A stretch of 64,000 nucleotides of DNA from CAYNRE01 sp964399535 (GTDB taxonomy: Bacteria > Planctomycetota > Planctomycetia > Pirellulales > CAYNRE01), in NCBI GenBank assembly GCA_964399535.1, contig CAYNRE010000009.1, positions 558,001 to 622,000 of the forward strand, written 5' to 3'. A program made the position numbers and the translations under genes. The notes below the pieces were generated by a model. That model was given only the letters and a program-made list of their open reading frames with translations, made no database searches and was not told where the DNA came from. Positions 1 through 8,065 of the stretch are shown here, one piece after another. The stretch's first letter is position 1. Each line of letters begins with the position of its first letter.

Positions 1-1
1 C

Positions 2-388
2 GCCGGCACCGTACCGATTATCCCCTCGATGTGTCTTGACCCTAGCGATGGGGAAAAACTGAACGTCAATGCCGACACGGCGGCCCAGGCCGTGGCCCAG
101 GCCCTGGGTGCCGAGAAGCTGGTGTTTCTCAGCGACGTAAACGGGGTGCGCCGCCGTAAGGAAGACCCCGACACGCTGATTCATTCACTCACCGCGGCCC
201 AAGCCCAGCAATTGATTGCGGAAGGAACCATCGAATCCGGCATGATTCCCAAAGTGCAAGCCTGCCTGGAGACCCTGAATCACGGCGTCCGCAAGGTGCA
301 CATCATCGATGGCCGGCTGCGCCACTCGCTGCTGCTCGAGGTGTACACCAGCCGCGGCGTGGGCACCGAAATTGTGCGCGGCGACTAG
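2..388 (+). CDS. argB: N-acetylglutamate kinase, C-terminal part (cut by window edge)
   Basis: This is the last 128 or so residues of acetylglutamate kinase, which phosphorylates N-acetyl-L-glutamate in the second step of arginine synthesis in the cytoplasm. The full protein is normally about 260-300 residues, so the N-terminal half, including the first glycine-rich nucleotide-binding segment, lies left of the window. Visible family motifs are LNVNADTAAQAVAQALGA (the NxNAD substrate region), KLVFLSDVNGV, the ESGMIPKV segment that helps bind ATP, and the C-terminal GVGTEIV. The reading frame is open from base 2. argD and argF follow on the same strand, which supports an arginine operon. Whether the enzyme is arginine-inhibited cannot be judged because the N-terminal helix is missing. 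Confidence 0.93.
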   Translation, partial: AGTVPIIPSMCLDPSDGEKLNVNADTAAQAVAQALGAEKLVFLSDVNGVRRRKEDPDTLIHSLTAAQAQQLIAEGTIESGMIPKVQACLETLNHGVRKVHIIDGRLRHSLLLEVYTSRGVGTEIVRGD

Positions 389-565
389 ACTTGGGTGACG
401 CCCGGGTCGGTCCGGTCGTCTCCCGCGGGGTTGGAAGCGCCAGCCATGACCTGTTGGGACGGCCCGAACTTTTACCTCGCCCATCGCGTCCTAAATCACT
501 TACCGGCATCCCGCCGGCCTGGCCCCAGCGACAGCCCCCTTTGGTTGTGGAGGTAACGTTCTCCC

Positions 566-1768
566 GTGGCCACCAGCACTCACCGATCGTCGGCGGAAAC
601 CATCGAGCTGTTTTCGCGTTATGTCATTCCCAATTACAACCGCTACCCGGTTTGCCTGGTCCGAGGCGAAGGCTCCCAGGTTTGGGACGCCGAGGGCAAC
701 CAGTACCTCGACCTGTTCCCAGGCTGGGGTTGCAACCTGCTGGGCCACTGCCCCGCGCCGGTGGTGCGGGCCGTGCAAGACCAGGTGGCCACGCTGATCC
801 ATGTGCCCAACACCTGGTACATCGAAGCCCAGGGCCTGTGGGCTAAGGCGCTGAGCGAGCGCAGCTTCGGCGGTCAGGCCTTTTTCTGCAATTCGGGCAC
901 CGAGGCCAATGAAGCGGCCATTAAGCTCGTGCGGCTGCACGCCGGCAAGGGTCGCTATAAAATCATCACCTTTCACGGCAGCTTTCACGGCCGCACGTTG
1001 GGGTCGCTCACCGCCACGGCCCAGCCCAAGTACCATGCGGGACTCGGGCCCTTGGTGGCCGGCTTTCAGTATGCCCCCTTCGGCGACCTGGACGCCGTGC
1101 GCAAACTGATCGACCACGAAACCGCCGGCCTGATGATTGAGCCGATCCAGGGCGAAGGGGGCGTGCAGGTTCCGCCCCCCGGGTTCCTAGAGGGCCTACG
1201 GCAACTGGCCGACCAGCACGACCTGCTCCTGGTGTTCGACGAGGTGCAAACCGGCTGCGGCCGTACCGGCCATTGGTTCGCCTACCAGCACTTCGGCGTT
1301 ACGCCCGACGTGATGACCCTGGCCAAGGCGGTCTGCGGCGGAGTGGCGGGGGGCGCCCTCTTGGCCCGACCGGAAATCGCCGCCAGTCTCAGGCCGGGCA
1401 CGCACGCCGCCACGTTCGGCGGCAACCCGCTGGCCGCCCGAGCGGGCGTCGCCGCGATCGAAATGATCGAACAGGAGGACCTGCTCCGGCACTCGGCCCA
1501 GATGAGCCGCCTGTTTGAAACTCGACTCTCCGAGTTGAAATCGCGATGCGACCTGGTGCGCGACCTGCGCATCGTGGGCCTGATGATCGGCATCGAACTG
1601 GCCGGCGACGGCGCCTCCGTGGTGCAGGCCTGCCTCGAGCGGAAACTGCTGATTAATTGCACTCACGGCAACGTAATTCGGCTACTGCCCGCTCTAAACA
1701 TTTCCGCCGAGGAAGTGCAGGCGGGATGCGATATTCTCTGCGACGTGATTACCAGCTACACGGTTTGA
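566..1768 (+). CDS. argD: Acetylornithine aminotransferase
   Basis: A 400-residue class III PLP-dependent aminotransferase that converts N-acetylglutamate semialdehyde to N-acetylornithine in arginine synthesis. Visible motifs are FFCNSGTEANEAAIKLVR (phosphate and cofactor contacts), TFHGSFHGRT, EPIQGEGGV, LLVFDEVQTGCGRTG, and the Schiff-base lysine at about residue 254 in TLAKAVCGG. TFGGNPLAAR is also present. The start is GTG at 566, chosen because GGAGGT lies at 549-554 and the protein then has the usual family length. It follows argB by 177 bases and precedes argF. Related class III enzymes such as ornithine or succinylornithine transaminases share these motifs, but placement between argB and argF makes argD the best assignment. 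Confidence 0.95.
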   Translation: MATSTHRSSAETIELFSRYVIPNYNRYPVCLVRGEGSQVWDAEGNQYLDLFPGWGCNLLGHCPAPVVRAVQDQVATLIHVPNTWYIEAQGLWAKALSERSFGGQAFFCNSGTEANEAAIKLVRLHAGKGRYKIITFHGSFHGRTLGSLTATAQPKYHAGLGPLVAGFQYAPFGDLDAVRKLIDHETAGLMIEPIQGEGGVQVPPPGFLEGLRQLADQHDLLLVFDEVQTGCGRTGHWFAYQHFGVTPDVMTLAKAVCGGVAGGALLARPEIAASLRPGTHAATFGGNPLAARAGVAAIEMIEQEDLLRHSAQMSRLFETRLSELKSRCDLVRDLRIVGLMIGIELAGDGASVVQACLERKLLINCTHGNVIRLLPALNISAEEVQAGCDILCDVITSYTV

Positions 1769-1853
1769 GCGAGCCGGGCGAACCGGCCCACCATCGGGTG
1801 GCCGCGGTTCGTCCTGGCGCGCCTGGCCGCGAAAGAAACCCGCGAGTACTGCC

Positions 1854-2810
1854 GTGATTCGTCATTTGCTTACGCTCACCGATGTTTCGTCGGCTGAAAT
1901 CGATCGTGTCTTCGCCATCACCAAGGATCTGAAAAGCAAGTACGACCAAGGGCTGCGCGAAGCCATTTTGCCCGGACGGGTCATGGCGCTGCTGTTCGAG
2001 AAAAAATCGCTCCGCACCCGCGTCAGCTTCGAAGCGGGCATGATCAACCTGGGGGGCAGCAGCCTGTTTCTGGGAGAAGACGTGGGCTGGGGGGGGCGTG
2101 AATCGATCGCCGACTTCGCCCGGGTGTTGAGCCAATATGTCGACGTGATCGTGGTCCGCGCCAACCGCCATCAGTCGGTGGTCGATATGGCCCGATACGC
2201 CAGTTGCTCGGTAATCAACGGCCTGACCGACTATGCTCACCCTTGCCAAATTCTGGCTGATCTGTACACCCTGCGCGAACTGGTAGGCCGGCTCTCGGGG
2301 CTGACCCTGGCCTACATCGGCGATGGCAACAACGTGGCCCGCAGCCTGGCCCTGGGATGCGGTCGCGTGGGAATGCGAATGACGATGGCCGCCCCGCAGG
2401 GCTACCAGTTCGACCCCGATTTTCTCGCGCTGCTTCGCCAGGAAACGCCCAGCCTGGAACTGATCGTCACCACCGACCCGCGCGAGGCGGTCCGCCAGGC
2501 CGTGGCTGTCTATACCGACGTTTGGACCAGCATGGGCCAGGAAGCGGAAACCGAGCGGCGGCGCCAGGCGTTTGCCGATTTCCAGGTGAATTCGGCGCTG
2601 ATGGCCCACGCCCCGGCCGACTGCCTGTTCATGCACTGTCTGCCGGCCCACCGCGGCGAGGAAGTAACCGACGACGTGATGGATGGCCCAGGCAGTATCG
2701 TGGTTCAACAGGCCGGTAACCGCATGCACGTACAAAAGGGAATCCTGGCCTGGCTTCTTGGCCCCCAGGGTGGCCATGCCCCCGGCAGCCTGGGCGAGGT
2801 GAGCTGTTAA
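1854..2810 (+). CDS. argF: Ornithine carbamoyltransferase
   Basis: A 318-residue enzyme that joins carbamoyl phosphate to ornithine to give citrulline. The carbamoyl-phosphate loop reads SLRTR at residues 52-56, where Escherichia coli has STRTR; the leucine form is common in other phyla. Further motifs are YAHPCQILADL, the DVWTSMGQE loop that selects ornithine, and the catalytic HCLP at residues 261-264 followed by AHRGEEV. The start is GTG at 1854. The stop codon shares one base with the start of rph (TAATG at 2808-2812), so the two genes are likely co-translated. The SMG-type loop argues against aspartate or acetylornithine carbamoyltransferase. Confidence 0.95.
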   Translation: MIRHLLTLTDVSSAEIDRVFAITKDLKSKYDQGLREAILPGRVMALLFEKKSLRTRVSFEAGMINLGGSSLFLGEDVGWGGRESIADFARVLSQYVDVIVVRANRHQSVVDMARYASCSVINGLTDYAHPCQILADLYTLRELVGRLSGLTLAYIGDGNNVARSLALGCGRVGMRMTMAAPQGYQFDPDFLALLRQETPSLELIVTTDPREAVRQAVAVYTDVWTSMGQEAETERRRQAFADFQVNSALMAHAPADCLFMHCLPAHRGEEVTDDVMDGPGSIVVQQAGNRMHVQKGILAWLLGPQGGHAPGSLGEVSC

Positions 2811-3541
2811 TGCCCCGCCACGACGGTCGACGCGCCGACGAACTACGCCCGCTTAAGGCCAAGCGCCGCTACACCCGGGCCACGCCCGGCAGTGTGCTGA
2901 TGCAGTTTGGCCGCACCACGGTGCTCTGCACCGCCAGCATCGAGCCAGCGGTGCCTCCCTGGATGAAAGGCCAGGGGCGCGGCTGGTTGACCGCCGAATA
3001 CAGCATGCTGCCCGGCAGCACCAGCCCCCGCAAAGGACGCGACCGTGGCGGCAAAATCGACGGACGCACCACCGAAATTCAACGGCTCATCGGCCGCAGC
3101 CTCCGGGCCGTCGCCGACTTGAGCGCCCTTGGCGAGCGCACCATTACGCTCGACTGCGACGTACTCGAGGCCGACGGCGGTACCCGCACCGCCAGCATTA
3201 CAGGGGCCTTTCTGGCCCTGGTCGATGCCCTGCGAGCCATCGAGGGACAGCTCGACGCCAATCGCCCCGTGCTGCGCGACAGCGTGGCCGCCGTGAGCGT
3301 GGGCCTGGTCGAAGGACGCGCCGCGCTCGATCTGGATTATGTGGAAGACAGCGGCGCCGCGGTCGACATGAACCTGGTTATGACCGGCCAGGGGCGCTAT
3401 GTCGAATTGCAAGGTACCGGCGAAGAAGCCACGTTCGACCGCGCGGAACTCGACGCCCTGCTCGAATTGGGGCGCGGGGGCATCCGCAGGCTTACCGAGT
3501 TTCAGCGCCAGACCCTGGGCCGCCAGTGGCCCTGGTCCTAA
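2810..3541 (+). CDS. rph: Ribonuclease PH
   Basis: A 243-residue phosphorolytic 3'-5' exoribonuclease that trims the 3' ends of tRNA precursors in the cytoplasm, normally as a hexamer. Family signatures are RYTRATPGSVLMQFGRTTV near the N-terminus, the phosphate-binding stretch GRTTEIQRLIGRSLRA, and LDCDVLEADGGTRTASITGA. Length equals the family norm (about 240). The ATG overlaps the argF stop codon by one base, so expression is probably coupled to the arginine genes. Its last 50 bases overlap the 3' end of the convergent minus-strand gene ending at 3492. Confidence 0.95.
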   Translation: MPRHDGRRADELRPLKAKRRYTRATPGSVLMQFGRTTVLCTASIEPAVPPWMKGQGRGWLTAEYSMLPGSTSPRKGRDRGGKIDGRTTEIQRLIGRSLRAVADLSALGERTITLDCDVLEADGGTRTASITGAFLALVDALRAIEGQLDANRPVLRDSVAAVSVGLVEGRAALDLDYVEDSGAAVDMNLVMTGQGRYVELQGTGEEATFDRAELDALLELGRGGIRRLTEFQRQTLGRQWPWS

Positions 3542-4106
3542 GCCAGCGGTCGTAGCGATCGATCCAGGCAACGCCGCCAGCCCCTGCGGTTTTTCGCAAC
3601 GCGCCAAGCGCTCGCCGGGCCACCGGAGTCACCGGCACCCACTGTTCGCTACCGTCCGTTTGCCGACCCACCAGATAGGTTTCACCGGCCAACGAGCCCA
3701 ACAGGTCGCGCGGGCGCTCTTCGATCAGCTCCAGTTCGTGCAACCCGACCAGGGTCATTTCAAAGTGGCTGGGGGTCCGCAGTTCCCCGGCCCAGCGCGC
3801 TTGGGTCAGCGCGAAATGATCGCCGTGAATCCAGGCCCGGTCGAGCAGCGTTGCGGGGGCCAGAATTAGTAGCGCGAGCATTCCGGCCAGCAGGCTGAGC
3901 CCCCAGCCCAAACGGCCCAGCTCTCTGCGATACAAGAAGCCGCTGGCGATGACCCCGAAGCTGAGCAGGCAAACGGTGGGAAACACCCACCCCGCGTACT
4001 GCACCAGGGTGTAGCCATCGTGCTCGGAAACCACGAGCCAGTCAGGAAAGGCCCACGAGCCAAACAGGGCGTTCAGGTCGGCCAGCGTCGACGAAACCTG
4101 GTTCAT
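3492..4106 (-). CDS. Unrecognised two-helix membrane protein
   Basis: A 204-residue protein that I do not recognise. It has two hydrophobic segments, at about residues 37-58 and 64-86, followed by a soluble part of roughly 115 residues containing LVGLHELELIEERPRDLL and GETYLVGRQTDGSEQWVPV, which could fold as a small beta-rich domain. The ATG at 4106 lies 13 bases downstream of the stop of the next minus-strand gene (4120-4755), so the two form a likely operon. The 3' end runs 50 bases into rph on the opposite strand. I cannot exclude that the pair arose by duplication, since both place membrane helices first and a soluble tail last. Confidence 0.7.
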   Translation of the reverse strand: MNQVSSTLADLNALFGSWAFPDWLVVSEHDGYTLVQYAGWVFPTVCLLSFGVIASGFLYRRELGRLGWGLSLLAGMLALLILAPATLLDRAWIHGDHFALTQARWAGELRTPSHFEMTLVGLHELELIEERPRDLLGSLAGETYLVGRQTDGSEQWVPVTPVARRALGALRKTAGAGGVAWIDRYDRWLRTRATGGPGSGAETR

Positions 4107-4119
4107 GTCAGGCTCCTCG

Positions 4120-4755
4120 TTACCGCGGATTCCCCACCGTGGCCAATTGCTGCTCGGCGTCCGCCGCGATCAGCGGGGTGCGCACCCCGGCCTGTCGGGC
4201 AGCTTGAATTACGCGCGGACACGCCGCCTCGAGAACCAACCGCAGCGCGATCGGCTCGGGGGCGGCCGACCGACGCTCGGCAATCAGGCATCGACCCGAG
4301 CCCAGCGATGCCTCGTCAGACAGGCTGGCCAGGCTGAGAGCCTCCAGCTCTTTAAACCGGTAGTAGGCCGCGTGCTTGCGGGGCCCCAGCCACGACCAGC
4401 GATGCTCGGCGTACGAGAATCCCTCGGGCGAAAGATCGACGCGGTCCCAAAGCAACGTGGGCCCCCAGCCAACCAACACTCCCCAGCCCACCAGCGGCAA
4501 GAGCAGCGCTTGGCCGCGCAGGTGGGGCCACATCCGCCAGGCGAGAACGATGCCGGCCAGGAGAACGCCAGCCACCACCGCCCGCGTCCAAACGTGGTAC
4601 CGGAAGACCAGCGTCTCGCCGTGTACTTCGCGCGAGATTAGGCCGATCCAATGCGTGGCCGCCAGCGACACGATCAGACCGCTGCCCGCGATCAACAACA
4701 CGAGCGCGAGCGAAACGCTCCAGCGCAGCACGGTGATTCGCTGGCGGGCCGACAT
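4120..4755 (-). CDS. Unrecognised membrane protein with soluble C-terminal domain
   Basis: A 211-residue protein with three likely membrane segments, at about residues 12-33, 58-74 and 83-99, then a cytoplasmic or periplasmic tail. The tail holds DRVDLSPEGFSYAEHRWSW and a region ELEALSLASLSDEAS, reminiscent of the PH-like or DUF-type domains that follow membrane helices in many bacterial proteins, but I cannot assign a family. It starts at ATG 4755 and is the first gene of a two-gene run with the protein at 3492-4106. No catalytic motif is visible. Confidence 0.7.
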   Translation of the reverse strand: MSARQRITVLRWSVSLALVLLIAGSGLIVSLAATHWIGLISREVHGETLVFRYHVWTRAVVAGVLLAGIVLAWRMWPHLRGQALLLPLVGWGVLVGWGPTLLWDRVDLSPEGFSYAEHRWSWLGPRKHAAYYRFKELEALSLASLSDEASLGSGRCLIAERRSAAPEPIALRLVLEAACPRVIQAARQAGVRTPLIAADAEQQLATVGNPR

Positions 4756-5028
4756 GGCCAGTTCTCCCCCTCGCGGGCCGCACCCGCCTCACGGCAAGGG
4801 CTCCCCCAACAGGAAACCTAGCTTGCGATCCGGCCAGGCGCAGCGGCAGCCTATTTCTTCAGGGGCGGTGCAGGGATCGGCCCTGCCAGAACTCCCGATT
4901 CTCGCTACAACCCCTCCAAGCCCCACCGGTTCGGCAACTTGGCCCTCCGCGGCTTGGCCTGTGCCCTCGACCATCTTCCAAAGCGGCGGCCGGGGCGCAG
5001 GCAGCCCTCTGGCTGGTCCGGCGGGATA
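4756..5028. other. Intergenic region between a minus-strand operon and the tRNA promoter
   Basis: Together with the promoter and spacer ahead of the tRNA, this stretch exceeds 300 bases without a protein gene. It should contain the promoter for the minus-strand pair starting at 4755, but I could not find a convincing -35/-10 pair on that strand. No coding potential or repeat stands out. Confidence 0.5.
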
Positions 5029-5056
5029 TTGCCCGGGCCCGCCGGGCGACTAGAAT
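5029..5056 (+). promoter_or_regulatory. Sigma-70 type promoter of tRNA-Gly
   Basis: TTGCCC at 5029-5034 (four of six consensus bases) is followed after 16 bases by TAGAAT at 5051-5056 (five of six). Transcription would begin near 5063, about seven bases before the mature 5' end of the tRNA at 5070, which is typical for tRNA genes. The match is by eye and has no experimental support. Confidence 0.6.
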
Positions 5057-5069
5057 AGGGAGGTTTCCT

Positions 5070-5142
5070 GCGGGCGTAGCTCAGTTGGTAGAGCGCTCGC
5101 TTCCCAAGCTGGATGTCGAGAGTTCGAGTCTCTTCGCCCGCT
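5070..5142 (+). tRNA. tRNA-Gly (anticodon CCC)
   Basis: A full cloverleaf can be drawn by eye. The acceptor arm GCGGGCG pairs perfectly with CGCCCGC and the discriminator base is T, as in bacterial glycine tRNAs. The D stem is GCTC/GAGC. The anticodon loop TTCCCAA gives CCC and reads GGG. The T stem is GAGAG/CTCTT with the loop TTCGAGT. The gene spans 73 bases and CCA is not encoded. The anticodon stem CTCGC/GCTGG has one C-U mismatch (positions 29 and 41) and one G-U pair, which is slightly irregular. A promoter sits directly upstream. Confidence 0.93.
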
Positions 5143-5449
5143 CTGAGTGTATTCCGCTTCTCGGATCGCCGTTGGTCATAGGTGCTCGGCCGGGGCAAGC
5201 AGCGGCAGTGGTCGGGCAAGCGCGGAAAAGCACCCGGCCAAACCAGCGAGTCCGAGGCGCTTCGTCGGCAAGCTCGCCCTGGATGCCGATCGGCCACCAC
5301 GCGGCGACCGCCTGGCAGACCTCCTGCCCCGAGGACATCGCCTCCTACTTTCGCCAAGGTCACGGTCAGCGGCCAATCGGGATGCGCCGCATTTGCAAGG
5401 TTCCGGGAGCGCGATCTCACCGGTAATTCAACTTCTCAACCACACGCTG
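5143..5449. other. Intergenic region after tRNA-Gly
   Basis: This 307-base stretch lies between the tRNA and the 3' end of the convergent SGNH hydrolase gene. I see no second tRNA, no clear terminator hairpin with a T tract, and no credible coding region. Confidence 0.5.
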
Positions 5450-6493
5450 TTAGGGCAGCCAGCCCTGCTGGGAAAGCATGTCGGCCAAGGCGCTCCCCAT
5501 GGCGGAATGAGCCCGCTCATTGGGATGATGGTCGTCGGAGCTGACATAGCTGTCGACGCCGAAACACGACGCCGAAATCAACTGGCTCCTGACGTTGAAC
5601 GCCGGCACCCGCTCTTCGTTCATGGCCGGCAACACTGCCCGCGCCAACCGCTCCCAGGCAGCCACGTCATCGTTCTGAAAAATAGCGACGCAGAACTGCG
5701 CACCATCAGCCCGCACGTCGCGCGCCAGGCCACGAAGCTCCTCGATGCAGCGATCGTAGCTCGTGCGTCGCGCTAAGGCCTCATACTGCTCGAGGTAGCC
5801 GCCACGGCCTTCCAGGCCTTCGGCGCGGCGCACCAGTTCGGTCTCCTCGCGCGTGGTCACGTGATCGTTCCAGCACATTACAAGCAGTACGATCTGTGGT
5901 CGAAATCGGCGCACGTCTTGGCGATATACTTGCCGCTCGATGTCGGTCGAATAGTAGATCATGCCGAAGTTCAATACTTCGTAACGTCCGTCGAAACGCT
6001 CGGCCTCTTGGTTGAGCCTTGCTTCCAGAACGCGAGGAAAAGCGTCTTCCGCGCGCACTCCGGCCCCAAACGTGAAGGAATCGCCCAGGCACGCAATCCG
6101 CAAGACCCCGGGCGCGGCGGCTGGATCGACGTCGCGCTCTCGGTAACCGAACCGATTGAGGTGATAGTCGACCACGAACGGCTCGCCCGCGGGCGGCTGG
6201 TGCGTTGAATTCACCGCGCCAACCTGCGGACCCGGGCTCTCGGCCCTCCGAAAATAGCCCCGAGGGTTCTCCGGGTAGTAGCTGCGCAGCCAGGTAAAGG
6301 GAGCCAGGCGAAAGACCAGGTCCGAGTCTTCCACAAACTCGCCTTGCAGACATTCCAGATAGCGCGGCTGCGTCGCGCCGCCTCTCGATCGCGTGCTCAG
6401 GAACCACTGCCCGAGTCCGCCGACACCAACGATCGACGCCGCCAGCAAGAGCTTGATCCACAGGCGATCGAATCGATTGGCGGCGAGCGTCAT
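5450..6493 (-). CDS. Membrane-anchored SGNH/GDSL hydrolase
   Basis: A 347-residue protein with one N-terminal membrane anchor (about residues 11-31) and an SGNH-hydrolase domain. Block I is CLGDSFTFG, with the nucleophile Ser at about residue 139. Block II is the glycine in NFGMIYYST, block III the asparagine in VMCWNDH, and block V the Asp/His pair in SSDDHHPNERAHS. All four catalytic signatures are therefore present. Such enzymes remove ester-linked acyl groups, for example from exported polysaccharide or lipid. The substrate is unknown here and there is no biosynthetic cluster around it. It starts at ATG 6493 and diverges from the ankyrin gene. Confidence 0.85.
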   Translation of the reverse strand: MTLAANRFDRLWIKLLLAASIVGVGGLGQWFLSTRSRGGATQPRYLECLQGEFVEDSDLVFRLAPFTWLRSYYPENPRGYFRRAESPGPQVGAVNSTHQPPAGEPFVVDYHLNRFGYRERDVDPAAAPGVLRIACLGDSFTFGAGVRAEDAFPRVLEARLNQEAERFDGRYEVLNFGMIYYSTDIERQVYRQDVRRFRPQIVLLVMCWNDHVTTREETELVRRAEGLEGRGGYLEQYEALARRTSYDRCIEELRGLARDVRADGAQFCVAIFQNDDVAAWERLARAVLPAMNEERVPAFNVRSQLISASCFGVDSYVSSDDHHPNERAHSAMGSALADMLSQQGWLP

Positions 6494-6885
6494 GACGGTG
6501 AATCTGCGGGTTAAGGAGCTGCCGATCGTCGAACGGGAAACTCATCGTCTGCCCGACGGGCGTTTCAGCGCACAGCAATGCTCGCCTTAAAAAAGCCCAG
6601 TCGGTGCCGGGTTTCACGGTGTCATGTCTTTGGCATGCGCGGGCGTCGCCCCTCAGCCGGGTCCGCACGATTCATGCGCAGGCATGGCTCCCAGTTTGTC
6701 CCGCGCGGGGCACAAACGCTACCGGCTTGTTCCCGGCCGCGGTTGTTTCGGTTTCCGAGAAGACTTCCTCCGCAGGCCATGCATTAGAATGCTCCCGGCG
6801 AGGCCGCCAGCGATACCCACCCGGACACCGCTTTCGCACCAGGTCTGGGTACCCGCACGGCTTCCAAGATTGCGGGGAGCTCCAC
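6494..6885. other. Divergent intergenic region
   Basis: These 392 bases separate the SGNH hydrolase (minus) from the ankyrin-repeat gene (plus) and should carry both promoters. An in-frame upstream extension of the ankyrin gene is open from 6604, but its translation is compositionally unlike protein and has no ribosome-binding site, so I treat it as non-coding. An A6 tract lies near 6590-6595. No clear promoter pair could be picked. Confidence 0.5.
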
Positions 6886-7980
6886 ATGTCGGGCGGTAAG
6901 TCGGCTACCGCTGGCGATTGGCCGGAGCAGGTCGCCCAGCTCAAACAAGCGATCGACGCCAGCGATTGCGCCGCCGTCGCAGACCTTATGACCCGCGAAC
7001 CGGCTCTGCACGCGGCCCCTTTGGGCTACGGCCAAAGCGGTCCGCTGACCTGGGCAGCCGAATGTCGTGGAACCACCGCCTCGCCCGCACGATTGGCAAT
7101 TGTTCGCTGGATGCTCGAGCATGGATCCGACGTGCACCAAGGAGGCGATGGGCCACTTATGCGGGCGGCGCTCAGCAACGATCGGACCGCGATCATGGAA
7201 TTGCTCGTCGAGCACGGCGCCAACGTCAACGCGCTGTGGAAGGGTTCTTACCCCATCGTGTTCGCTCCCTGTGAAACCCTGCAGCCCAGGGCGCTCGAGT
7301 GGCTTATCGCCCACGGAGCCGACCCGCGCGTTGCCGACTCCCACGGTGGAACCTGTATCGAAATGCTTTTGGGTACCTACTGCCGCAACCCCGCGGGCAA
7401 GGCCGCCTGCCTGGAGGTGTTCGCGCGGGCCGGGTTTGCGTTTCCCGACACGGCCCCCATGGCCGTACACCGGGGGCGCATCGAATTGCTGGCCGACTGC
7501 TTGCAGCGCGAGCCCGGCCTGCTCGAGCGGCACTGGACCGAAGCGGAAATCTATCCGCCTCAGCTCATGCACAGTCCCGGCCTGCACGGCGCGCCGCTCG
7601 AGGGCGCCACGCTGTTGCACCTGGCAGTCGAGTTTGAAGAAGAAGCGATTGTCCGATGGCTGCTCGACCAGGGAGCCGACGCGAATGCCCGCAGCGCGAT
7701 CGACGCCGAGGGGTTCGGCGGGCAGACCGCTTTGTTCCACACCGCCGTGGCCCTGGTCGACAAGACCGATCGCCTGGCACGGCTGCTTTTGAGCCGAGGG
7801 GCCGACCCCCGCTTGCGGGCCACGCTGCGAAAGCAATTGCGCGACATGGGCGACCCGGAAAAAGAGCGGATGCGCGAATTCCACCAGGTGACGGCCGCCG
7901 AATTCGCCAGGCAATTTCAGGAACCCGGGATGCGGAACCCGGGCGCCTTGGCCGCCATGGCCGAAATGCAGGGCGCTTAA
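6886..7980 (+). CDS. Ankyrin-repeat protein
   Basis: A 364-residue cytoplasmic protein made largely of ankyrin-type helical repeats, which mediate protein-protein contacts. Repeat signatures include MLEHGSDVHQGGDGPLMRAA, ELLVEHGANVNALW, WLIAHGADPRV, TLLHLAVEFEEEAIVRWLL with DQGADANARS, and LLLSRGADPRLR near the C-terminus. The start at ATG 6886 is chosen because GGGGAG at 6874-6879 gives a ribosome-binding site and the next residues begin a normal helical region. There is no signal peptide. Its partner is unknown and the neighbours give no hint. Confidence 0.85.
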   Translation: MSGGKSATAGDWPEQVAQLKQAIDASDCAAVADLMTREPALHAAPLGYGQSGPLTWAAECRGTTASPARLAIVRWMLEHGSDVHQGGDGPLMRAALSNDRTAIMELLVEHGANVNALWKGSYPIVFAPCETLQPRALEWLIAHGADPRVADSHGGTCIEMLLGTYCRNPAGKAACLEVFARAGFAFPDTAPMAVHRGRIELLADCLQREPGLLERHWTEAEIYPPQLMHSPGLHGAPLEGATLLHLAVEFEEEAIVRWLLDQGADANARSAIDAEGFGGQTALFHTAVALVDKTDRLARLLLSRGADPRLRATLRKQLRDMGDPEKERMREFHQVTAAEFARQFQEPGMRNPGALAAMAEMQGA

Positions 7981-8065
7981 CGGCCAGCAGCGCGCGCCGT
8001 GTGGGCCGCGTCCGAAACCCGCGATGAACCAAAGGCGATTCGCCCCTGCTTGCCAGGGCGGAGGG

